Of a DNA stretch of 21,061 nt, positions 15,224-21,061 are shown in pieces. This DNA is from Armatimonadetes bacterium UBA5419 (lineage in GTDB: Bacteria; Armatimonadota; UBA10988): contig DHNJ01000155.1 of the NCBI GenBank assembly GCA_002409445.1, positions 8,515 through 29,575 on the forward strand. The letters run 5' to 3'. Below the pieces are notes generated by a model that saw nothing but the letters and a program-made list of their open reading frames with translations, made no database searches and was not told the DNA's origin. A program made the position numbers and the translations under genes. Each line of letters begins with the position of its first letter. Position 1 is the first letter of the stretch.

Positions 15224-15238
15224 TGCGCCAGCCCGGCT

Positions 15239-15259
15239 GCGGGCCTGCCACGGGCCCGC
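15239..15259 (-). terminator. GC-rich hairpin directly after rsbR, possible terminator
   Basis: GCGGGCC (15239-15245), a 7-base loop and GGCCCGC (15253-15259) form a 7-bp all-GC stem starting right after the rsbR stop codon. No T-tract follows in the rsbR direction, so it is not a classical intrinsic terminator. It may act as a U-less terminator or protect the 3' end of the message. Confidence 0.3.
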
Positions 15260-16102
15260 CTAGACGAGCCCCGCCGCCGCCGCGGCCGAGCGTGGCACGA
15301 CGGCCAGCCCACGCCGGCGGAAGGCCTCGGTCAGGCCGTCGCCCATGTCCGCGTGCGGCGAGACGTTGCTCAGGTCGACGCCCAGCGCGACGACCGTCTG
15401 CGCCAACTCCGGCCCGATGCCCACGACGAGACACTCGGCGCCCAGCAACTCGACCGCCTTGATCGTGCGGATCAGGTGATCGGCGACGTTGGTGTCGACC
15501 ACCGGCACGCCGGTGATGTCGATCAGCACGATGTCCGCCTGCTCCTCGGAGACCACACGCAGCAGCTCCTCCATGATCCGCTTGGCGCGGTAGCTATCGA
15601 TCGTGCCGATCAGCGGCAGCGTGACGATGCCCTCCCAGATGCGCAGGACCGGCGTGGACAGCTCGAGGACGGCCAGCCGCTGCTGCTCGAAGATGGCCAT
15701 CTGCAGCGCGACGAACGTCTCGGCAAAGCGTAGGCCCATAACCTGTACGGAGCGCTGCAGATCAAGGATCAACTCGGTGCGCTCGTCCGACGCCTCGAAC
15801 TCGTCGATGATTAGCGGCAGGATGACGTCGTCGTAGAGGAACATCGCCTCCAGGATCTCGCCCATCTGCATCCCGCTGCCGACGCGCTGGCGCGAGAAAT
15901 CGTCGAGGAAAGCCATGACCTCGGGGTCGTGCGGCGAATCGAGCGTGCGCGCCAGGCAGCTGATCAGCCGCCGCGTGTTGTGCTCGAAGAGGGGCGGCTC
16001 GGCGTACTGGTAGCGGTGCACCGTCGCCCGCACCAACTGCAGGTAGTTGGCCAGGATCGTCTCGAAGTGTCGCTCGATGAACGGACCGAGTTGGCTACTC
16101 AT
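15260..16102 (-). CDS. rsbR: RsbR-family stressosome sensor (RsbRD N-terminal domain plus STAS)
   Basis: Stressosome core and sensory subunit; it sequesters the RsbT kinase together with RsbS and is phosphorylated by RsbT. The 280-residue protein has an all-helical N-terminal domain (about 1-140) resembling the RsbRD sensor domain, with RQRVGSGMQMGEILEAMFLY (71-90). A C-terminal STAS domain (about 145-260) contains LIGTIDSYRAKRIMEELL (164-181), DITGVPVVDTNVADHL (195-210) and PELAQTVVALGVDLS (231-245). Against B. subtilis RsbR, Thr204 aligns with Thr205, while Ser170 replaces Thr171; both can be phosphorylated. The ATG at 16102 with GGAGAG nine bases upstream is preferred over a TTG two codons earlier. 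It is last in the set, 19 bases after rsbX. The stimulus it senses cannot be read from sequence. Confidence 0.9.
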   Translation of the reverse strand: MSSQLGPFIERHFETILANYLQLVRATVHRYQYAEPPLFEHNTRRLISCLARTLDSPHDPEVMAFLDDFSRQRVGSGMQMGEILEAMFLYDDVILPLIIDEFEASDERTELILDLQRSVQVMGLRFAETFVALQMAIFEQQRLAVLELSTPVLRIWEGIVTLPLIGTIDSYRAKRIMEELLRVVSEEQADIVLIDITGVPVVDTNVADHLIRTIKAVELLGAECLVVGIGPELAQTVVALGVDLSNVSPHADMGDGLTEAFRRRGLAVVPRSAAAAAGLV

Positions 16103-16121
16103 GACCAATCGCTCTCCAGTT

Positions 16122-16724
16122 CTAGGCTAGCCAGACCGCTAGCACCGTCAAATCGTCGTTGTCGCGGGCGTGGCTGCCGGCCAGGTTCTCCGCGAGGACC
16201 TGCGGCCGGTGCTCCGCCTGCGCGATGCCCGTCAGGCGGGTCAGCTCGTACTCGAGGTCGAACCGCCCGCGCAGGCCGTCGCTGTGCAGGATGAGCCACT
16301 CGCCCGGGTGGTAGGTGGCTTGGCTGACGCGCGGCTCGCGCCACAGCCCCGCACCGATGATGCCCCGCGCCGAGAGCGGGTGGAACTCCCAGTCGCGCCG
16401 CGTGCGGCACTCGATGTTGCCGACCCCAGCGTAGCTGACCAGGCGCTGGGTGGCGTCGACCTGCAGCAGCGCGCCGGCCGCGCCTCGCGTGCCCAGCAGG
16501 GCGGTGTGGCAGAGGCTGAGGATTTCGGCGACCGGTCGGTCGGCATGCGTCCGCACGGTGGCGTCGAAGGCGTCGGCTGCCTCGCGCGCAGGCTCGCCGC
16601 TGCCCAGGCCGTCACAGATGCCGATCAGGGCGGTGCCGTCCGTGCGCTCGACACAGAGCCACAGATCACCGTTGACCAGGCAGCCGGGCTTGGGCCGGGT
16701 CACTTGTCCCAGGTGCCAACTCAT
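16122..16724 (-). CDS. rsbX: RsbX-type PP2C serine/threonine phosphatase
   Basis: Small PP2C/SpoIIE-fold phosphatase expected to remove phosphate from RsbS and RsbR and so reset the stressosome. The 200-residue protein is a bare catalytic domain, like RsbX and unlike RsbU, which has an N-terminal RsbT-binding domain. Metal ligands are visible as CDG at 37-39 (ICDGLGSG), SDG at 148-150 (LILHSDGLRG) and Asp190/Asp191 in ARDNDDLTVL. AGVGNIECRTRR (99-110) matches the central strand typical of the family. The ATG follows the rsbT stop with no gap (TAGATG), so translation is coupled. The first ~15 residues, which include KPGCLVNGD, fit the RsbX pattern of an early Gly-D segment. Its role is assigned from size and position beside rsbS and rsbT. 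Confidence 0.85.
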   Translation of the reverse strand: MSWHLGQVTRPKPGCLVNGDLWLCVERTDGTALIGICDGLGSGEPAREAADAFDATVRTHADRPVAEILSLCHTALLGTRGAAGALLQVDATQRLVSYAGVGNIECRTRRDWEFHPLSARGIIGAGLWREPRVSQATYHPGEWLILHSDGLRGRFDLEYELTRLTGIAQAEHRPQVLAENLAGSHARDNDDLTVLAVWLA

Positions 16725-17126
16725 CTAGCGCAACCACTTGCGGAAGGTCACCGTCGTGCCGTCCGCCGCGTTCGACACAAGCTCGAACTCATCGACCAGC
16801 CGCCGCGTGCCGGGCAGTCCCGCGCCCAGACCGCCAGACGTCGTATACCCGTCGCGCATGGCCTCCTCGATGTCGCGGATGCCCGGGCCGTGGTCGCGGG
16901 CGACGACCTCCAGGCCCACTTTGCCCTTCGCCTCGACCCGCGTCAGGGCGATCTCACCGGGCCGCGCATAGTTGTAGATGTTGCGGGCCAGCTCGGAGAT
17001 CGCTGTGGCGATGCGGGCCAGGTCGACCGGACCGAAACCGAGTTCTTTGGCCAGGGCGCGGCCCTCCTGCCGGGCGCGCACAATGTCCAGTTCGTCGGCG
17101 ATGGTCACCAACAAGCGCTCAGACAT
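16725..17126 (-). CDS. rsbT: RsbT serine/threonine-protein kinase (stressosome switch kinase)
   Basis: GHKL-fold kinase held on the stressosome. On stress it phosphorylates RsbS and RsbR and is released to activate a downstream partner (RsbU in Bacillus). The 133-residue protein is very close in length and sequence pattern to B. subtilis RsbT. The N-box is ISELARNIYNYA (43-54, with Asn49). The G1 box is ARDHGPGI (76-83), where Asp78 is at the same number as the essential Asp of the Bacillus protein. The G2 segment is TSGGLGAGLPGTRRL (96-110), and it ends in KWLR. The ATG at 17126 overlaps the rsbS reading frame by eight bases. No RsbU-like or other partner gene is in the window, so the output is unknown. 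Confidence 0.95.
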   Translation of the reverse strand: MSERLLVTIADELDIVRARQEGRALAKELGFGPVDLARIATAISELARNIYNYARPGEIALTRVEAKGKVGLEVVARDHGPGIRDIEEAMRDGYTTSGGLGAGLPGTRRLVDEFELVSNAADGTTVTFRKWLR

Positions 17127-17496
17127 GGGCCCCCGGTCCTTCCGTTAGCTCACGCAGACGTTGCAGGCCTTTTTCGAGATTCAGCGCGGTGACCACGTCC
17201 TCCAGCTCGAGCCCGAGCTCGACCAAGGTGATCGCTACCGCCGGCTGGATCCCCGTGACCACCACCGACGCGCCCATCAGCCGCGCCATCAGCGCCGCGT
17301 CACGGATGATCCGGCCGAGGAACGAGTCCACCGTGTCCACCGCGGTCAGGTCGATGACCACCCCGCTTGCGCCGGTCTCTTTGATCCGATTGAGGATGTC
17401 CTCCTTGAACTGGACCGCGCTCTCGTCGTTCAGATCGATCTGGATCGACGCGATCAGCGCCGGTCCAATCTTGAGGATCGGGATCTTCTGTATCAC
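17119..17496 (-). CDS. rsbS: RsbS stressosome scaffold/antagonist (STAS domain)
   Basis: Single-STAS-domain protein that with RsbR builds the stressosome core and binds RsbT. The 125-residue product shows IPILKIGPALIASIQIDL (5-22), GASGVVIDLTAVDTVDSF (42-59) and VTGIQPAVAITLVELGLEL. Ser58 in the VDSF motif aligns with B. subtilis Ser59, the RsbT target whose phosphorylation releases the kinase. I chose GTG at 17496 for two reasons: AGGAGAG lies just upstream, and the GTG overlaps the rimO stop as GTGA, giving a protein that starts like known RsbS. An earlier GTG at 17523 would add nine residues unlike the family. It overlaps rsbT by eight bases, as expected for a tightly coupled set. Confidence 0.95.
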   Translation of the reverse strand: MIQKIPILKIGPALIASIQIDLNDESAVQFKEDILNRIKETGASGVVIDLTAVDTVDSFLGRIIRDAALMARLMGASVVVTGIQPAVAITLVELGLELEDVVTALNLEKGLQRLRELTEGPGAHV

Positions 17497-18854
17497 CGTT
17501 GCTCTCCTGCCCAACTCCCCCACATGTCATGCTCGTCCGCGCCCTCGATGCGCACCTCTACCAGCGACCCCAGCGACGGCGGCGCCTGGCCCTCGGCCCA
17601 CGTCAACCGCACCAGCCCGTCGATCTCCGGCGCGTCGCGATAGCTGCGGCCCGCCGCGCCGTCCGGCCCGGTCTGCTCGACCAACACCGTTAGCCGTTGG
17701 CCCACCAAACCCTGCAATCGCGCGGCCGAGATGCTCGCCTGCAGCTCCGCCAGCTCTGCGATGCGCGCCGCGACCACGCCCGGTCGCGCCGCCCCCGGCA
17801 GGTCGGCCGAGCGCGTGCCCGCCTCGGGCGAGTACGGGAAGAAGCCGACGCGGTCGAGCTGCGCGGCGGCCAGGAAGTCGCGCAACTCCTCGAACTCCGC
17901 GCGGTGCTCGCCGGGGAAGCCGACGATGAACGTGCTGCGCACACACAGCTGCGGCAGCGCCGCGCGCAGCCGCTCGAGCAGCGCCAGGTAGCTCTGCGCA
18001 TGCCCGCCGCGGCCCATCGCCCGCAGGACTGGGTGGCTGGCGTGCTGCAGCGGCATGTCCAGGTACGGCAGCGCATTCGGCGACTCGGCCAGCGCGGCGA
18101 TCAGCGCGGCGTCGATCTTCGTCGGGTAGGCGTACATCAGCCGCACCCAGTCGAGCCCCTCGACCTGGCCCAGGTCACGGATCAGGTCGGCGATCTCTCG
18201 CCGGCCGCGGTCCGCGCCGTAGCCGGTGGTGTCCTCGCCGATGAGGATGACCTCGCGCACGCCCTCGGCCGCCAGCGCGCGCGCCTCGCGCACGACCTCG
18301 GCCCGCGGCCGGCTGCGCAGCGCGCCGCGGATGGTCGGGATCAGGCAGAACGCGCAGTTGCAGTCGCAGCCCTCGCCGATCTTGATGTAGGCGGTCCAGG
18401 GCGGCGTCGAGCGGTGGCGCGGCAGCCACTCGGGGTAGGTCCACTCCGGTGCCGCCACCTCGACCCGCGCCTCCGGCGTCTCGCCGCGCCGCTCGGCCAG
18501 CAGCCGCGGCAGCCGGTCGAAGGTGCTCACGCCGACGACGAGGTCGACCTCGGGGCACTCGGCGCGCACCACGTCGGGCAGGATCTGCGCCATGCAGCCG
18601 CTGACGACCAGCGTCTCGCAGGCGCCGTCGAGCTTCTGCCACGCGGCGGTGCGGATGGTCGCCAGCGCCTCTTCGCGCGCGGCGGCCAGGAAGCCGCAAG
18701 TGTTGACGATCAGCACCCCGGCGCTGGCCGGGTCGGTGGTCACTTCGTAGCCGGCGGCGACCAGCCCGCCGAGCATCTGCTCCGCATCCACCTGGTTCTT
18801 GGCGCAGCCCAGGGCGTACAACGCCACCCGCCGCGCGGTGTCGGTCTTATCCAC
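17493..18854 (-). CDS. rimO: Ribosomal protein S12 methylthiotransferase RimO
   Basis: Radical-SAM methylthiotransferase that modifies the conserved Asp of ribosomal protein S12. The 453-residue protein has an N-terminal UPF0004 domain with ALGCAKNQVDAE (14-25) and three cysteines for the auxiliary iron-sulfur cluster (Cys17, Cys53, Cys87). The radical-SAM core motif CxxxCxxC is Cys163-Cys167-Cys170 within EGCDCNCAFCLIPTIRG, with an extra Cys165 between them. LRSRPRAEVVREA and YLDMPLQHASHPVLRAMGR (281-299 region) follow, and a C-terminal TRAM-like domain ends the protein. ALGCAKN and the LRSRP segment favour RimO over MiaB. The GTG at 18854 has GAGG upstream and lies ten bases after glnD. Its stop overlaps the rsbS start, which ties a ribosome-modification gene to a stress-signalling set. 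Confidence 0.94.
   Translation of the reverse strand: MDKTDTARRVALYALGCAKNQVDAEQMLGGLVAAGYEVTTDPASAGVLIVNTCGFLAAAREEALATIRTAAWQKLDGACETLVVSGCMAQILPDVVRAECPEVDLVVGVSTFDRLPRLLAERRGETPEARVEVAAPEWTYPEWLPRHRSTPPWTAYIKIGEGCDCNCAFCLIPTIRGALRSRPRAEVVREARALAAEGVREVILIGEDTTGYGADRGRREIADLIRDLGQVEGLDWVRLMYAYPTKIDAALIAALAESPNALPYLDMPLQHASHPVLRAMGRGGHAQSYLALLERLRAALPQLCVRSTFIVGFPGEHRAEFEELRDFLAAAQLDRVGFFPYSPEAGTRSADLPGAARPGVVAARIAELAELQASISAARLQGLVGQRLTVLVEQTGPDGAAGRSYRDAPEIDGLVRLTWAEGQAPPSLGSLVEVRIEGADEHDMWGSWAGEQR
17502..17508 (-). promoter_or_regulatory. Ribosome binding site that fixes the rsbS start
   Basis: AGGAGAG on the minus strand lies inside the 3' end of rimO. Its core is seven bases from the GTG at 17496. 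With the GTGA stop/start overlap it decides the rsbS start and implies coupled translation from rimO. Confidence 0.75.
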
Positions 18855-18864
18855 AGGTCCTCAC

Positions 18865-21061
18865 TTAGATATACGCACCAGATTCGCTCAGCGGCCGGCC
18901 GCCAAGGTCGTCAAGCAGGCGATCGGCCAAGCCATTGGTCTGCTCATTGCTCAGTTTGGCGCCGGTTTGGGTCGAGACAACGTAGAACGCGTCCTCCGCC
19001 GCCGAGCGCCAGGTGGTCACCTTCGCCACGCGGATGTCCAGCGCCTCGGAGGCCAGCGTGTCGGCCAGGCGGAACAGTAGGCCGCGTTCGTCGGCGGCGC
19101 GGATGCTGACCACCGTGTACTGCCGGCTCGCCTCGTTGCTGACCTCGACGCTGTGGACCACGACATCGGCCGGCCCGCGCCCGCGGCGGACCAGCAGCTC
19201 GGCCACGGTCTCGTCGCCGCGCAGGACCGAGGCCAGGTCCTCGGCCAGGCGGTCGCGCTTGGGCTGGGTCACGCTCTGGCCGAAGTCGTCGAGCCAGATC
19301 GTGCAGATCGCCTGCCGCGGCACGTCCTCGCCCTGGGCCAAGGCAACTTCCTGGCTGCAGAGGTAGATGTCCAGGTTGTTCGCCGCAATCGCGCCAGCAA
19401 TGTCGCGCAGCAGGTACGGCCGGTGGGTCGTACACAGGGTCATCTCGGTGTGCTTGGCGCCGAGCGACTGGTGGTAGTCGATCACCGGCCCGTCGCTGTG
19501 GCTGAGCCGCGCCAGGTGGTCGATGTGCTTGGCGACGACGGCGGGCTGCGTGTTGACCGCGTACCAGACGGGTAGCCGCTCGAGATGCGCGCGGACGACC
19601 TCGGGGTCGAGGTCCTTCAGGGCCGGTGCGCGGGTCAGACGGCGGCGGGCGCGGCCGGCCTGCTCGCTGGCCCCACCCTCCAGCAGCGGCCGCTCCTGGA
19701 TCCACCGCGCCGCCTTGCCAAACAGGTCCATCAGCAGGCGCCGGTCGGTATCCTTGAGCACGTTCTGCCCCACCGACCGCGTGTCGGCGTAGGTCAGCAG
19801 CGTCAGCATGTCGAGCGCGTCGAGCGGGTCCTCGGCCGGCAGGCAGTCGACGAACTCCTCGATCGTGTCCTGCAGCTGCAGCGGCTTCAGCCGCGCCGTG
19901 CGCATCATGGTCAGGTGCTCGCGGATGAGGAACGAGACGCGGGCGATCTGGTGCTCTTGGAGGCCCAGCCGCTCGGCCGCCTCGCGCGCGCGGATGATGC
20001 CCGTCAGCGAGTGCGCGCCGGTGCCGTCCAGCTTGCCCACGTCGTGGAACAGGCCGGCGAAGATCAGCACCTCCGGCTCCTGCAGGTGCGCCAGCGCGTC
20101 CGAGAGGATCTTCTCGTCCTCGCCGTTCGGCGCCAAGGCCAGCCGCTGCAGCTCGTCGACGACCTTCAGCGAATGCTCGCCGACCGTGTACTCGTGCGCC
20201 TGGTCGCTCGGCAGGAAGGTCAGCAACGGGCCGAAGTCGGGCAGGACGCGTTCGAGGATCTGCATGTTCAGCATCTGCCGCAGCGTCTTGCTCACATCAG
20301 CCTCGGGCCGCAGCACGCGGATCATCGCCTCGCCCACGTCGCGCCGCGCGACCACTGACTCGTCGACCAGGTGCGCGTGGCTGACGATCTGGCGCTGCAG
20401 GCGGACCGACATCGTCAAATCGAGCGCCTGCGCGTCGGCGAACAGCTCGACCAGCCGCGCCGGGTCCTCGGTGAAGACGGTGTCGTGGCCCGGCTCGAGC
20501 TGCCAGCGCTCGACCAGGCAGCCGTGGCGGAACTCCATCCGCTCCTCGCGACAGACCATCAGCAGCCGCCGCGAGAAATCGGCCATCGCGCGCATCGCCG
20601 CGTACAGCTCGCGCATCATGTCCTCGCTGGCCGCCACTCGCCCGTGGTCGCGGTAGCCGAGGGCCAGGGCCAGGTCCTGTTGGTAGCCCTTGTGCAGCGT
20701 GTCGAGCTTCGTGCCGCGGTGCAGGTGCAGCCAGTTGCGCACGCGCAGCACGTACTCGAGCCCCGCCAGCGCCGCCTTCTCGTCGCGCTCGGAGATGATC
20801 CCGCGCTGGCGCAACGCGCCCAGGACGTCCCAGTCGTGCAGCCGATAGACGACCTTGGCCACCCAGACCGCCGCATGGAAGTCGCGCAGGCCGCCAGGGC
20901 CGGTCTTCAGCAGCGGTTCGACCGCGTACAGCGACTGCCGCCGGCTGTTCCAGATCTCCTGTCGCTCGAGCATGTTGAAGTAGGCGAAGTCGACCGGCGA
21001 CATCGAGGCGATGACCGCCTGCATCAGGTGCATATACAGCGACATGTCGCTGTATATGCAC
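18865..21061 (-). CDS. glnD: Bifunctional uridylyltransferase/uridylyl-removing enzyme GlnD, N-terminally truncated by the edge
   Basis: GlnD senses glutamine and adds or removes UMP on PII proteins to control nitrogen assimilation. About 730 C-terminal residues are present; the nucleotidyltransferase core lies beyond the right edge. Numbering from the Met at 21045, KTGPGGLRDFHAAVWVAK (47-64) is the GlnD-specific segment after the transferase domain. An HD domain follows, with DQAHEYTVGEHSLK (281-294) and LFHDVGKLDGTGAHS (332-346, His334-Asp335) for uridylyl removal. Two ACT domains close the protein, near EMTLCTTHRPYLLRDIAGAI and YTVVSIRAADERGLLFRLAD; these sense glutamine. The frame is open to the edge, so the Met is not a real start. 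The outermost ~17 bases belong to a perfect palindrome and may be artefactual. No PII gene is visible here. Confidence 0.93.
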   Translation of the reverse strand, partial: CIYSDMSLYMHLMQAVIASMSPVDFAYFNMLERQEIWNSRRQSLYAVEPLLKTGPGGLRDFHAAVWVAKVVYRLHDWDVLGALRQRGIISERDEKAALAGLEYVLRVRNWLHLHRGTKLDTLHKGYQQDLALALGYRDHGRVAASEDMMRELYAAMRAMADFSRRLLMVCREERMEFRHGCLVERWQLEPGHDTVFTEDPARLVELFADAQALDLTMSVRLQRQIVSHAHLVDESVVARRDVGEAMIRVLRPEADVSKTLRQMLNMQILERVLPDFGPLLTFLPSDQAHEYTVGEHSLKVVDELQRLALAPNGEDEKILSDALAHLQEPEVLIFAGLFHDVGKLDGTGAHSLTGIIRAREAAERLGLQEHQIARVSFLIREHLTMMRTARLKPLQLQDTIEEFVDCLPAEDPLDALDMLTLLTYADTRSVGQNVLKDTDRRLLMDLFGKAARWIQERPLLEGGASEQAGRARRRLTRAPALKDLDPEVVRAHLERLPVWYAVNTQPAVVAKHIDHLARLSHSDGPVIDYHQSLGAKHTEMTLCTTHRPYLLRDIAGAIAANNLDIYLCSQEVALAQGEDVPRQAICTIWLDDFGQSVTQPKRDRLAEDLASVLRGDETVAELLVRRGRGPADVVVHSVEVSNEASRQYTVVSIRAADERGLLFRLADTLASEALDIRVAKVTTWRSAAEDAFYVVSTQTGAKLSNEQTNGLADRLLDDLGGRPLSESGAYI
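21028..21061. repeat. Perfect 34-bp palindrome at the sequence edge
   Basis: GTGCATATACAGCGACA (21028-21044) is followed with no loop by its exact reverse complement TGTCGCTGTATATGCAC (21045-21061), which ends at the last base. It lies inside the glnD reading frame. A palindrome this long that stops exactly at the edge is typical of an assembly fold-back; a genuine inverted repeat is less likely. Confidence 0.9.

Noticed and set aside
21028..21061. The edge palindrome as a regulator operator or attachment site
   Set aside because: It is within glnD coding sequence, has no spacer and ends exactly at the last base; an assembly artefact explains it better.

Overview
This is a GC-rich, densely packed bacterial chromosomal segment. 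It has no rRNA, tRNA, CRISPR array, integrase or transposase that I can see. Both ends cut through genes: murF at the left and glnD at the right. Peptidoglycan synthesis and divisome genes (murF, ftsW, ftsQ), RF1, a C+ type L31 and a YqhQ-like DUF1385 protein show a peptidoglycan-walled bacterium. Many genes start with GTG and overlap the previous stop. The phylum cannot be fixed from this window. An Armatimonadota-like or neighbouring, poorly cultured GC-rich lineage is a low-confidence guess.

Layout. (1) 1-2717, plus strand: a compressed cell-wall/division cluster murF-ftsW-ftsQ, without the mraY, murD, murG, murC and ddl genes that usually lie between them. (2) 2721-6701, minus strand, read right to left: rpmE (L31), a DUF1385 membrane protein, prfA (RF1), a Gfo/Idh/MocA oxidoreductase and a small membrane protein, with a good promoter just upstream of rpmE. 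(3) 6702-6935: a noncoding stretch holding that promoter and two tandem GC hairpins. (4) 6936-15047, minus strand: a long probable operon. It runs ABC ATPase, ABC-2 permease, GldG-like auxiliary protein, DUF4340 repeat protein, inositol-monophosphatase-family enzyme, small membrane protein, and secreted SGNH hydrolase. (5) 15048-15259: noncoding, with a candidate promoter and hairpins. (6) 15260-21061, minus strand: glnD-rimO-rsbS-rsbT-rsbX-rsbR.

How the genes work together. The most interesting part is region 6. A complete stressosome core (RsbS scaffold, RsbT switch kinase, PP2C-type RsbX phosphatase, one RsbR sensor) is translationally coupled to the RimO ribosome-modification gene and follows the GlnD nitrogen sensor. 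No sigma factor, RsbU, RsbV or RsbW is present, so its output target is unknown. Region 4 looks like a GldAFG-type ABC system with a four-repeat DUF4340 partner and several envelope proteins. The remaining genes are core housekeeping functions.

The last 34 bases form a perfect palindrome ending exactly at the sequence edge. This is more likely an assembly fold-back than biology.
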